A stretch of 64,000 bases of DNA, taken from the NCBI RefSeq assembly GCF_030272615.1, contig NC_081408.1:765078330-765142329 (forward strand). Direction: 5' to 3'. This document shows positions 46,070-56,900 of the stretch, one piece after another. This stretch comes from Cryptomeria japonica. Taxonomy: Eukaryota > Streptophyta > Pinopsida > Cupressales > Cupressaceae. The translations under genes and the position numbers were made by a program. Positions within the stretch are counted from its first letter, which is position 1, and each line of letters opens with the position of its first letter. The notes under the pieces are model-generated. The model did no database searches, had not been told where the DNA came from, and worked only from the letters and a program-made list of their open reading frames with translations.

Positions 46070-47209
46070 TGTTACTACTTATCAAGTTGCCATTAGTTTT
46101 ATGTTCAAAGTTATTCTATATACTCTAGTCGGTTATCTCTACCGAGATATTCAGTCAGTATGCATAGTCCAGTCAGTTATTGAAGAAAGTAGTCTCAGAA
46201 CGTAGTATACACCGAGCTGTCTACGGAGTATCATTTCATGTCTACCGAGCAGCAAAGATGACACACCGAGTTGTTATACACCGAGTGAAATGTGTTACCA
46301 GATTCATTGAACTTGGACATACATATGAAAACGTGTTACAAGATCGAGGAACATCTAACCGTTATCACATTGGAAATTGCACTTAAAGATTGTGTATGAT
46401 TTTGAGGTCATCTAACCAATGAAATATTTTGCATGATTATTCATTCGATAAAACATGTTTGAAAGATTGAAGCAATGAATGGATCACCGACATAAGAGAT
46501 CTATTTATATAGCATGAGTTAAGAATTAAAAAGGTGTGCGCATGAGTGTAAGAAGACTGTTATAGAGACATAGAGGTCATCGAGAAGGTTTTCAGAGAAT
46601 AGTTGAAGAATAGAGTAAACAAAAGGGTTTACCGAGTTACTATATGGGTTACTGAGGTATGCTATAAGCAAGGTAATCTTATTCTGAGCACATAGAATCT
46701 GCTATAACATTCCAGATATAAAGTTGCAGATTTTTGTAATGATTTATTGTAATATTTTGAAGTTGTAAGAGAAACCTTTAACAGGGTAAAAGACTCTAAT
46801 CAAGTCTATAAATTGTAAAGCCTCTAACCAGGTGCAGCATTTAGTTTAAGTGTTGTAAAATCCTTTAGCAAGGTAGATCTAATAGATCTTGTTACTCCTA
46901 ATAGGGTAAGCTATCAGAAATAGCTAAACATGTAGCTCTAACCGAGAACTCTTTATTATTGCAGTAGTGAAGTTGTGGGTGCCATCCCCACTGCAGTTTT
47001 TCTCTCTAACCAAGAGTTTCTGCTTAACCAAAATATATGTGTTATGGAGTGAATCATGTATGATTGTCTTCTATTTGTTTTAACTTTATATTATGTTAAT
47101 GCACTATTCGGTTTATGCATAACAGTAAAGTTATTATTAAAGAAAAGTTTTGAAGTACTGATTCACCCCTCCCCTCTCAGTACATTAGCTTTCCATATTG
47201 GGCCTAACA
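46070..47209 (+). repeat. Element Y 3' LTR
   Basis: 1,140 bp, same length as the 5' copy, with mostly transition differences. TATA-like TATATAG at 46506-46512. ACCGAG occurs at about 46138, 46208, 46242, 46263, 46279, 46628 and 46940. Confidence 0.93.
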
Positions 47210-47214
47210 TTGAC

Positions 47215-48400
47215 ATCTTTTGAAGAATTCTATAAATGTAGGCTTCTCTTCTAGAGTTAAAAGAGATGCTAGATGTATTTGGTGAGGAATCTCAGGGGTC
47301 CCCACTTCAATGAGTATTGTTGATCTCTCTTGATTTGTACTAGAGGGGAGGATGTCAAACCTTTTATCTTCTGGCGCCTCAAAGAGGTTTTCACCATCAG
47401 ATATGCTCTTTATTTTGACTATTTTGGGATCAACAAGTGCCACTGTGTGGTTTTCACTAGAAGATCCATGTTTTATTGTTATATTTTTGCAACTGAAAGG
47501 TTTGGCATCTGCCCCAAATTATGTTGCGCTATTAAGTTCTATGGCGAATCCAGCTTTGTGATCCCCACTTGGTACGTTATCCCTTAGTTCCAAAAAGTCA
47601 ATGAACGCCTCATCGTTTTGGAATTGGTCAAGTCATGGTGGGTTAGGTTGGTTCCATTCGATAAGTTTAGGATGGATAAGAGGCATTGCCTCATCGATCA
47701 AGTTGAGGTCATGAGATGCGTTGGTGAGGGTGAAATTGTTGTGGTGAAGGACATCAATGTCACTCTCCCTATCAGAATCAGGCATTGGATGTGACGTAGG
47801 GTCTGTGGAAGGTGTTTCCAATTCAGGCACCTAAGAGGTCCTTATCTGTGCTTCTCCATATACAAGAATTTCCTTGTGGGGTGGAGGTGGTGATGCATCT
47901 TCTTCATCTAAAGTATCAAGATGGATGGAATCAAACTCCCACTCATGTGAGTTTGTTTCTGAATCACTCTCAACTATCTGATTGCTATACCAAACCGGGA
48001 TATCCTTAAAGTTGAACACTATTGGTGCTATTGGATGATGTACAGCTACGGATGTACTTGCAGGTATTATGGGTGTTGCTGGAAGGATTATTGAGACCAA
48101 TGAATCAGATACTGGGAGTACCGGTGTTGTTGGATGTACAGTTTCTGATGAGCTCTTCATTGTTGTCGATGTTGCCGATGATTTTCCCAAACTTGGAGAT
48201 TTTAATGTGGCCAACAGTAATAGGGATGCAGTTTTTGCTAGTTTTGATGGGGTTACAAACTTGATTGGTGGGATGACTGGTGCTACTGGTAATATGATGG
48301 GTACTGTGGGTAATTTTATGGGTGTTGTGGGTTCTGTATGTATTTTCAGGGGTGCAAGTGGTGTTGTGGGAATTGTTGCTATGGTGGAAGGAATTCTCAG
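47215..48400 (-). pseudogene. Element I linker between G-patch and RT
   Basis: Acidic and Pro/Thr/Ser-rich: PSTDPTSHPMPDSDRESDID, LDTLDEEDASPPPPHKE, and Thr/Pro/Ile-rich ILPATPIIPASTSV. Parallels 25749-26850 of O. No enzymatic motif. Confidence 0.65.
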
Positions 48401-48529
48401 TCATGTTGGTGCAACGGGTGTGATGCTTGGTGCTATGGAGATTATCAAAGGTGGCCTCTTAATAGGCTGATATGATGGAGTACTAGGTTTTCCTTTGAAT
48501 GTGAGCTTAGGGATGGGTTCCTGCTGAAA

Positions 48530-48673
48530 GCCAAGTCCTATTTTATCTCTTGGTTTCAATTCTAGTCGTAGGGGTTCAAGCCTACCTTGCTTGTAAGGTC
48601 CCAATACACTTTGGCCATCGTGGCCCATTCTTTGCATGATGGCAAGGCCTTTTCCATATTTATCTATGGGCAA
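48530..48673 (-). CDS. G-patch domain in the element I polyprotein
   Basis: The 90-codon minus-strand open stretch 48673-48401 starts with PIDKYGKGLAIMQRMGHDGQ, continues SVLGPYKQGRLEPLRLELK and PRDKIGLGF. This is a near-complete G-patch: Gly-x-Gly-Leu, MG-H-D-G-Q, LG, QGR-x-EPL, terminal GLG. It follows the protease and precedes RT in the polyprotein, as in O, where the domain is more decayed. By analogy with the betaretroviral protease G-patch it could bind RNA or assist reverse transcription. That role is inference. Only this domain is open; the polyprotein around it is broken. Confidence 0.82.
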
Positions 48674-48699
48674 GGTAGCCTACGGGATTTGTGTTGTAA

Positions 48700-48990
48700 C
48701 GGGATCTTTGTAGAGCGATGTTGTGATGTCCTCATCCCGTGTTTCTTCTTCTTGACTGTGTCCATGGACAAAAGGTGCTATAGTGCATGTTGGCTTGACC
48801 AATGGTGTCTAAAGTAACTTCTGTGGTTTTCCATAAGTCCTAGGAGAAGTGGGCAACTGTCCAATGTAAAAGAGTTTACTTAGATTATATTCTCCAGGTC
48901 CTTCCTCGGACATTTTCATCTTTAGCTTCTCTTGCTTTGGTATAGGGATGCTTGAGCTAGAAAGAGAAGTGGGACTAACAGATCAAGTGG
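48700..48990 (-). pseudogene. Protease to G-patch spacer of element I
   Basis: SEEGPGEYNLSKLFYIGQ, SPRTYGKPQ and HSQEEETRDEDI, in several frames. Same landmarks as 26954-27229 in O. Function unknown. Confidence 0.55.
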
Positions 48991-49815
48991 AGGGAATAGC
49001 TTTTGTATTGTTAGGAACAATAATTTTTGGTTGATGGTGGATATTGTTGTAATATGAAAATGGATTCGCAACATCAGGAATGGTAATCTCTATGACGTTG
49101 TGCGGGAATATGAGACATTGATGATAGGTAGAGGGTGTTGCTTGCATGGCATGTATCCATGGTCTCCCTAACAAGAGATTGTATGGCAGAGGAAGGTCCA
49201 AAACTTGACAACAATGTGCTTTATCACATGGCCTACCCTGACAGGTAATACTACAGCTCCTTTGGAAGAGCGTTCAACATCATCATAGGCTTTGATTGTG
49301 ATTCTTTTGCTAACATCCATGGCTCCCACAACATACCCCAATGTTGTGACCAAATGAAAAGTACATATATTAAGACCAGCTCCATTGTCAATCAAGACTC
49401 GCTTGATCCTGTGTTGGTTTACGAATCCTTCGATATGGAGTGAAGCGTTGTGAGGTTTTTGGAATGATGCATTGTCACTTTCAAAGAAAGTGAGACATGG
49501 TGATGATCTTAAACTACCAACCATAGCTTGAAATTGATCTGTATCCAGGTTAGTAGGGACTGACGCCTCTTGGAGAGCTTGGTCCAAGATATGCTTGTGA
49601 GATGGAGATAGGCGAAGAAGCTCTAATATGGATATGAGCGCGGGTGTCTTGTCTAGCTGCTCTACTAGATTATACTGTTTAGGCATAGTTGCTGAGCTTG
49701 GTGGGGTAGCTTTAATGGTGAGTTTGCTACGATGTGTAACAACATTGCATTCAAGATGTGGATTTTTGATAGTGATAGTAGCAATTTGTTCGTCAGCATC
49801 ATAAAGATGATTCAC
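48983..49815 (-). pseudogene. Element I aspartic protease region
   Basis: Two overlapping open stretches (49815-49168 and 49201-48983) joined across a frameshift near 49190. Linker NEQIATITIKNPHLECNV and LRLSPSHKHILDQALQEA, then NASLHIEGFVNQHRIKRV and LIDNGAGLNI (catalytic Asp, D-N-G variant), [20 protein letters not shown], and [17 protein letters not shown] at the end. Same order and same D-N-G as in O. Confidence 0.86.
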
Positions 49816-51458
49816 AGTATAATTATATGCGCCTCGCGTATAATCAACATTATTTGTGTTGCGGCCTGAAGTGGAAGGACCTCGTTGATCATGTGATGGA
49901 AGTGGATTCTAAAACATAAGATGATCATTGTTGAATATTTTTGGATTGTGTCCTTCAATTTCGATTTCACCTCAATCAATAATATCTTGAACCAGGTCTT
50001 TTAATTTTTTGCAATTACTTGTCTTATGCCCTTTACCTTGATGGTAGTCACAATTTTCATTATCTCTCCACCATGGAGGTTTGACCTGAGGTTCATAGTT
50101 TGATGTTTTGGGTAATGTGACCAAGTTTGAAGAAACCAATTGACGTAACACTATTTTGAGGGGTTCCCCTAAGGGTGTGTATGTTCGTTCTAGTTTAAAA
50201 TTTTGTTGTCGTCTTGGTTCCTCTTGTAATGCATTGTGATTTTGAATTGGGGGAAGAGCAAGAGTGTTGTTTTGAGGAGGGGGATTTTTCCCTACTAATC
50301 AAAGGACTAGTTGTGCACTCTTGATAGTCCTTGTGTCAACAACTCAGTCATGGATAATATTTTTGTTTTTGTTCCAAAAGTTTGGTTTATCGCTGTTGAA
50401 GCGTGGACGAGGGCCATCCTTGGGTTCATTGTAAATCTTAATAAGGGCCTTTTTTATGAGAGCTCTTTCACATTTTAACCCTTGGGTGATCATGTCTTCA
50501 AAAGATTTTGTGCCCTTCATATCCAAATGGAATTCCATTTCTTCGTTTAAGTTGGAAATAAATATTTCCACTAGTTCTCGTTCTGGAAAATGAAGAGAGT
50601 GTTGACTAGACAGTTGCCTCCATCTTTGTAAGAAAGCTGAAAAGAGTTCACCAGGATTTTGTTTAGTGTTACATAGGTCTGCCATGGTTACATCATGTTT
50701 GATATTGTCTACATAGTGTGTGATGAAATTTTGAACCAATTCTTCAAATGTCCTAATGCCACCTGGAAACTAAGAAAACCATTGCGTAGTTGTTCCTGCC
50801 AAACTATGTGGAAAGAGCCACATCTAGTATGTATCTTCGTATGCTACTTCAAGGCAGGGGAATGAAATTCTCTGACATGATCTCTAGGGTCTCCTCTTCC
50901 TCAATACTTTTCAAACTTGGGTGTTTCAAACCCTCGTGGAAAAGGTGGCATATTTAGATTCCTATCAAAGGGATAGGGACAAATGTCATTAAGTGAAAAC
51001 TAGTTTGTTTTCACGCCACTATTGAGTTGTAGAGCGAGAGTTTAAACTTTTTGTCTCAATATGTCCATTTCATTAGAACGTGGAGGAGGAGGAGGAGGAG
51101 GAGGAGGAGGATTTTCTTGATGAATTGGATCATACCGGGTATAATCTCTTCCTCTCCCACCATCATGATGACTTTGTTCAGATATTTGTCATAATTGAGT
51201 TGTATCAAAGCTAGGAGGGAGTTTGGCACCATCTTGTGCAAGTCTTAAAAAATGTGCATCTGCGTTATTTCAAAGAATTTCATCAAAGAGCCTATTGAAT
51301 CGGGGATTGTGTTGAGCTTTTTCTATGTCATCAGGGGTTGGAGTGGTAGGATCTTCTGAATTAGGACCGCCTCCAACAACCTCTTGGAAATCATTGCGGA
51401 TGTCGTCTTCCTCTTTAATTTTCGGTTGGCAATTTCTCATTGATCTAGTGTAAGACGT
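49816..51458 (-). pseudogene. Element I gag
   Basis: N-terminus near 51458 (the O counterpart starts MAQTRSRTRQ; here the Met codon is changed). Acidic EEDDIRNDFQEVVG and TPTPDDIEKAQHNPRFNRLF lead to a polyproline run encoded by 51081-51110. The capsid-like core follows: SLNDICPYPFDRNLNMPPFP, RGDPRDHVREFHS, then FITHYVDNIKHDVTMADLCN, GELFSAFLQRWRQLSS and LVEIFISNLNEEMEFHL. The nucleocapsid region has CDYHQGKGHKTSNC (about 50050), a knuckle with His in place of the second Cys. Ends in the protease linker. Several stops and frameshifts, including a frame change at about 50740. Confidence 0.85.
51081..51110. repeat. (GGA)n microsatellite encoding polyproline in gag
   Basis: Ten GGA-type triplets on the plus strand give a Pro run on the coding strand. 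The homologous site in O (about 56100-56118) is shorter. Confidence 0.9.
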
Positions 51459-51892
51459 GATGTTTTTGATGCAGATGAGTGATATGATGATGATTTGTTT
51501 TGAGTGGAAGACAAATTGTGAAATGTTTTTTTTTGTGATGGTAGAATCTTTTAACACTGGAAGGTTGTATATCAACAAAAATTATTGTAAGGATTTCTCT
51601 ATGTGGTGTCAACAATTGGTGATGTGATAAGCTGTAGCGAGGTTTGAGATGCGTTACAAACCGAGCTACCTAGTAATGAGAGGATTCACTCATAAACTAG
51701 TTTTAACCTGCGTAGAAATGAATGTAGGATGATTGATCCTAGATGAGAGACACTCTAAAAAGTGGTGTTTGTGTTGTGATTTTGAGCAATACTAAAAAGA
51801 ACTAAGGACAAGAACCCTTTTGTGTTTTGAGATCTAGATGACTGGTGATGTATTTTCAGAAATGTGAAAGTGGGAGTGGTATGATATACACC

Positions 51893-52174
51893 TTAATAGA
51901 AACTTTCTATGACGAATGGTGTAAACTCTTCTTCCTCTCTTTCAGGGGTTGGTGGTTCCCCTCGTGCTTTGTTATATGTAATGCAGATTTGAGGAAAGAA
52001 AGAAGGGTTGATCTTACCCCCTTTGTTTTTGTGATAACTTAAAGCTTTGTATTGAGTGAAAGCTCTAGTTCTTAGAGGCTCTGTGTTGAATTCGTTGGTT
52101 TTTCTTTGAAGATACAAGCGCATATGATGCAAGAAGGCTCTATGTGAGAAAAATTTGTCTATTGATATAAACAA
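51893..52174 (-). CDS. Conserved small ORF upstream of gag (element I)
   Basis: 93 codons open: FFSHRAFLHHMRLYLQ, TRAFTQYKALSYHKNKGGKI, ICITYNKARGEPPTPEREEE, ending ESFY-stop. The same protein, 127 codons, occurs in O (57284-56901) and Z (63611-63994). The I copy has lost the N-terminal 35 codons through an upstream stop. The stop lies about 430 nt before gag in both I and O. Extra ORFs upstream of gag are known in Ogre/Tat elements. Function unknown. Confidence 0.7.
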   Translation of the reverse strand: MFISIDKFFSHRAFLHHMRLYLQRKTNEFNTEPLRTRAFTQYKALSYHKNKGGKINPSFFPQICITYNKARGEPPTPEREEEEFTPFVIESFY

Positions 52175-52199
52175 ACTTCCTTCTTTTGATGAGAGTCTT

Positions 52200-53899
52200 T
52201 GAGCTCAATGGTCTTTTTCTCAATACAGTCCAATGATGAAGACTCCTTTTTCTCAAAACGTGAGTGATGGTCATATAATTTTGATACTTTGTTTTTGTTG
52301 GATTTTTGTTGAGATTTTTGATGTTTTTGAAGTTTGTTTTTTATTTTCTAATATGTGAGTGTGTTGGGATGGATACTTGATTTCTGAGTTTGTTTGGAAT
52401 TTCAGGCACAAACAGGTAAGTGTCTAAATGAACCCATCTTTTTGAACTTTTGACCCCTTTTAACAAGTGTATTTTAGGTGATTTTCAAAGCCTGAAGTCG
52501 GCTCAATTTGAACTGATTTGACACAATGTGAAGACAAATCAAGAACTTTTTATCCCTAAGGTCATTGGCTAGTTGCAATATTTTTAGCCCACATCTAGAT
52601 ATTTCTTCAACTGTGGTACTACATACCTTATGAATCCTGTCGTGGCAGGTAAGGATGTGATATACTAAGTGTTGCATGAATATAACAGGTAGATGATCCC
52701 TATGATTGGGGAGTCACCACTTTTATCAAGTCACAAGTAACTTTTCAAAAAACTTTATTTCTATTCAAGGAAATATGTATGGTGAGTATCTTGGGAGAAA
52801 AACCATCTATGCTCTTGCACTGAAATTTTCACAAATATCCTCAATCAATAGAATGGGTGGGCTTCTAGCTAAATAGGTGTCTAGTAATGTTCAATGTTTT
52901 TGGACATAAGTTCATTCTGCAGTGACTCACTTAAGAGACTTATAACTTGTGGTGGGGCCCATATGTCCTTTCGACAAGTTACACTATAGGAACAGTTATA
53001 CCCTAGGCTACAGCTTTTGCTCTCACCTGATTTCTATAGCAGCTTGAAGGATTTACCGCATGAGGTCATTCCCAAGAGTGATGTGTCCCTTGGCAAGCCT
53101 CTCTTAAAAAGATAAACATTGAGTGTTACTAACACTTCTCTCTTGCACCTAGGACCACGAAAGCCAAGGGAGAGGATAGTGTGTGTTAGAAGTAGGACCA
53201 CTCAACAAACTGTTTTGCACAAGTGTGCTAATCACAAAAATTCACTTATTCTTTTTAACTGTTTTTCATCGCAATGTGATCTAACTATTTGGAGATGTTG
53301 CTCCAATAATCATGGTGTTCTTTTTAACTTCCAAGGAAATTTTTTTGAGTAAACTAGGAAATTGAAATCCTACTCAACTGAATTGATAACACGTATGCTT
53401 GAAGTAAATCGCTTTAGAACATAAAACTTTTGACAAGTTGATTGTTTTTTTTACTTGCACACAAATTGAAGTGTTGATTGTGAATTGCCTTAAGTTTGAT
53501 GCAAGAAATGAAGTTTGTTTGTTGATTTTTAAGCACCAAAATAAGTGAATCCTAACTTGCAAAGAAAGCAAATTTGTGGGGTTTGATTGTTTGTTTGTTC
53601 TTTTTATTTTTGCTCAATGAAGTTCTTTTTAAGCCCAATCTGAAAGTGTGATTTTAATTTTAGAGCCCAAAAACGAAGTGTGAAGTTAATCTTTAAGCCA
53701 AAAAGAAAAATGAATTCATTTTATCCAACTTTGAAAAACAACAAAGTTAAAGGAATAAAATCAAATACTTTTTACTCTAAACTCCTTCACCCTGCACAAA
53801 CAGTCAAACAGTTTGTCACAAAATATATATTTTTTTAGTGGGCTTCCACAAGCCTAATTTTGTGATTTTTGATTGCAAAGTTTATTTTTACAACTCTCT
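52200..53899 (-). other. Element I leader
   Basis: Long untranslated leader between PBS and the small ORF. Highly alignable with O (57300-58900) and, inverted, with Z (61950-63600), for example around GGTGGGGCCCATATGTCC (52953) and TCATTCCCAAGAGTGATGTG (53065). A plus-strand, antisense open stretch (53119-53352) has a counterpart in Z. Confidence 0.65.
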
Positions 53900-54160
53900 G
53901 ATACAATAGTGCCACTCTGTGTAAAAACAGAAGTGGCATTTTAACAACGAGATGTGCTAAAATACTCTGTCGGGCAGAATGGAATTTTGTCAAACAGAGT
54001 GCACAAATGAGCTAAAATGAGGATGAAAGCGCTATTATATGTGCAAAGGCTCTAAACTAAGGGAAAAAGAACTAAAATAAGGATGAAAGTGCTATTCTAT
54101 GTGCAAAGGTGCTAAACTAAGGAATTTCAAAGGTGCTAAAACACGAACAAAACCACTAGA
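53900..54160 (-). repeat. GCGC/GTGC-motif array next to the PBS (element I)
   Basis: Repeated AGTGCTA, AAAGCGCTATT and GGTGCTAAA motifs spaced about 20-30 bp, including a near-perfect duplication of GAGGATGAAAGCGCTATT-like sequence (54019 and 54080). Confidence 0.65.
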
Positions 54161-54210
54161 GCACGACCTATGTGTCAATTCAAATCATAAAAGTTAGTAG
54201 TTTAAAAATT

Positions 54211-54241
54211 TGGTTGTGTTTGATTCACATCGGGTTCACCA
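54211..54241 (-). other. Primer-binding site, tRNA-Trp type (element I)
   Basis: The plus strand reads TGATTCACATCGGGTTCACC plus A, i.e. the 3' end of a tRNA with CCA, two bases before the LTR. From memory it matches the T-arm and acceptor of plant tRNA-Trp (GATTCACGTCGGGTTCACCA) with one CpG transition. Confidence 0.75.
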
Positions 54242-54243
54242 AA

Positions 54244-55739
54244 TGACGTCGTGTGGAATGGACCAAGTGTTGGGGAAGACCTGTGAGATTGCTAAGCACA
54301 ATAAGAGACAAACATTAGAATTAGAGTCAGCAAAATCATAATCTAAACACTATCCTAAATAGGCATATCAAGAGAGACACTACAAACACAATAGTGAGCT
54401 TATCAAAATGAATAAAAGCTCCAAGGCATCTCCAAATGCCTTCCACTATGCTCATAACACTTCCTCCCTTGTTCCTTTCCTCTCCAAGTTCCAAATAAGT
54501 GTAGCTCTCAACAGCTTTTTGCACTATGGATGCTTTATGGAGGTTCAAGATTGTAGAATAATTAACTATGCAAATGCAAATGATAAATTTTAAGCCAAAA
54601 TGAGAGATTATCTAATTAGCTAATGTTAATTTTAAGCCAAAAGAGTAAATGTGAATGTTTTATGCTAAATGCTCTCTAAAATTATCTATAACTTAGATGC
54701 ATACAAGTTTTATGGATGATATTTGTGAAGGAATGAGCTCTATTTATAGCAAAAATGGAGCAATGGATGGTTGAGATTGAATGATCTCATGAAGGGTCAG
54801 GATTGAAGGATTTGTGATCCAAGTGAAGGCTTTCAACCCAATCAAGGATGACAAATGTCAACATGAGAGGGCTTGAGAGGAGATGGAAGAAGCATTAAAT
54901 GTCTGACATGACCTGAAGGTTAAGTTGGGAGGTAAGGTTAAATGTTGAGTTGAAAGAATAAAGTCATTATCCAATAAATAATGTCTTTATCCAATGGATA
55001 AACTCTTGTGCAAGAGTTAGTGAGGATAACCATGGTCAAAGCAATGAATTCTTGAGAAGATACATGGGTTAGAACATAGTTAAGTTAGAGGTTAAGTCTC
55101 TAACCATGTGAGTGAGTTGAGTTAACCATAAATGGTTATGTAAGAGCCATTAATGGTCATGTAAGAGCCATTAGTGGTTTGGAAGACTTTTGTGGTTAGC
55201 TTGTTGAGCACAAAAAGCATTAAATGCTTTTCAAAGACTTTGGAGGCTTTGAGAAGTGACCTCAAGTTGATTAGGAATGTGACAATAATTAGGAGATGGA
55301 TTAGGCTAATTTAGGGGTGATTAGAAAGTGGTTAGAAGAGTCTAGAATGGGTTGAGGATTGCAAGTGGATTTAGTGGGTGAGGGAAATTAGGATTTTAAT
55401 TAAAATAAAATTGATTTATTTCAATTTGGGGTTGCAACTTGCATTTGTAGGAGAATGCAAGTGGGGGGGGTTTAATGATTTAAATAAACATTTTTAATTA
55501 TTTATTTAAGAGAGGAAAAGGGGTGTAATTAAATAAATATGATTTATTTAATTAATTGATTTAGGGGATGTGTTTTAATGATTTAATTAAAATAAATTGA
55601 ATAATTTATTTAATTAATAGAAGAATGTTTGGGGATAAATTAATTAAATGTTAATTTAATTAACTACTGGCTGGTGGTATATTAATCAAATAAATAGAAA
55701 ATATTCATTTAATTAATAGGACAAATTTATGTGACTACA
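54244..55739 (-). repeat. Element I 5' LTR
   Basis: 1,496 bp. Minus strand starts TGTAGTCACATAAATTTG and ends CACACGACGTCA. Minus-strand TATA box TATAAATA at 54748-54741. Followed by ATGTG, the target duplication. Confidence 0.92.
54741..54748 (-). promoter_or_regulatory. TATA box of the I 5' LTR
   Basis: TATAAATA then GAGCTC on the minus strand. Same position and context as in the other family LTRs. This is the copy that would drive element transcription. Confidence 0.65.
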
Positions 55740-55744
55740 ATGTG

Positions 55745-56468
55745 CAATGAACTTTTGGACCAGTTCTTCGAATGTCCTAATGCCGCATGTTAGTCGAGAA
55801 AACCATTGTGTGGTTGTCCCTCCCAAACTCTGAGGAAAGAGGCGCATTAGATATGTGTCTTCATATGCCACTTCTAGGCAAGCTGAGTGAAATTCCCTGA
55901 CATGATCTCTAGGGTCTCCTTTTCCCCAATACTTTTTGAACTTAGGTGTTTCAAACTCTCATGGAAAAGGTGGCATATGTAGATTACTATCAAAGGGATA
56001 GGGAAAAATATCATTAAGTGAAAACTAGGTAGTTTTCACACCACTGTGGAGTTGTTGGGATATATTCTCGACTTGGTGTCTCAACATGTCAATGTCATTA
56101 GGAGGAGGAGGAGGTGGGGGATTTCCTTGATTAAGGTCATATCTGAAGTTATCTCAACCTCTTCCACCCTCATTATGACTATGGTGTTCTGATGCTTGTC
56201 ATAATTGTACGGTATCAAAATCAGAGGGTAGTTTGGCTCCCTCTTGAGCAAGTCTCAAAAAGTGAGCATTAGCGTTGTTTTTGAGGATTTCATCGAAAAT
56301 TCGATTGAAGAGGGGATTGTGTTGTGCCCTTTCTATTGCTTCAGGAGTGGGAGTACTAGGATTTTGATCATTTGCATTTCCTCCAAGGGCTTCTTGGAAT
56401 TCATTGAGATTTTCCTCCTCTTCTTATTCAAGTTATAGTTGTCTAGTCCTTGATCTGGTTTGAGCCAT
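55745..56468 (-). pseudogene. Element O gag, N-terminal part
   Basis: ATG at 56468 (MAQTRSRTRQ), early stops, then ENLNEFQEALGGNAN, TPTPEAIERAQHNPLFNRIF, LAQEGAKLPSDFDTVQL, a polyproline run, FSLNDIFPYPFDSNLHMPPFP, GKGDPRDHVREFHSACLEVA and YLMRLFPQSLGG. Continues at 29040 after removal of element I. Starts after the ATGTG duplicate. Confidence 0.83.
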
Positions 56469-56900
56469 TTTGTTTTAGAGTTGTTGATGAAGTTTGGTGA
56501 AAATAATTATGAGTTGGCAATGAAATGAGAGATAAATGTTTGGTGAATTATTTAGCATATGGATCTCTAACACTAAAGGTTTGATGTTACCAAAGTCCTT
56601 TGACGAATTGCTTGTTGTGTTTCTTAACAATGTTTGATATGATAAGGTATAGCAAGGTTTGAGATGTGTTACAAACCAAGCTACCTAGTAATGAGAGGAT
56701 GCACTCATAAATTAGTTTTAACCTGCATAGAAATGCCTCTTAGGATGAGTTTATCCTAGATGCAGAGACACTCTAAAAAGTGATGTGTTTGTTTTGATTC
56801 AAGCAATATCTGAAAAGAACTTAGGACAAGACCTCTTTATGTTTTGAGAGTTGGAATGGATTGATGATGGATGAATGTGAGAATGGATGGAATGTTAACT

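Larger units (their letters stand above)
39226..47209 (+). mobile_element. Element Y: non-autonomous LTR retrotransposon nested in I
   Basis: 7,984 bp, inserted between the protease/G-patch and RT coding parts of I, in the opposite orientation. Two LTRs of exactly 1,140 bp each, a perfect tRNA-Met-type PBS, gag-like ORF, second ORF and polypurine tract. Target duplication CTGAC (39221-39225) and TTGAC (47210-47214), one transition apart. Element O still has the uninterrupted site (GATCTGACGCTTCTG). No pol domains. Same architecture as X, but only distantly similar in sequence. Confidence 0.93.
29041..55739 (-). mobile_element. Element I: Tat-like Ty3/gypsy element nested in O
   Basis: Complete minus-strand element bounded by LTRs at 29041-30541 and 54244-55739 and inserted in the gag of O. 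Flanks are ACGTG (29036-29040) and ATGTG (55740-55744), a 5-bp target duplication with one CpG transition. The O gag reads across the gap when compared with the uninterrupted gag of I. It is 26.7 kb, of which about 8 kb is element Y. It encodes gag, protease, G-patch, RT, RNase H and integrase on the minus strand, and a PMD relic on the plus strand. Confidence 0.92.

Noticed and set aside
48069-48470. 133-codon plus-strand open stretch rich in Gly and Val
   Set aside because: Lies opposite the Pro/Thr/Ile-rich linker of the element I polyprotein. Its composition follows from that strand and no motif is present.
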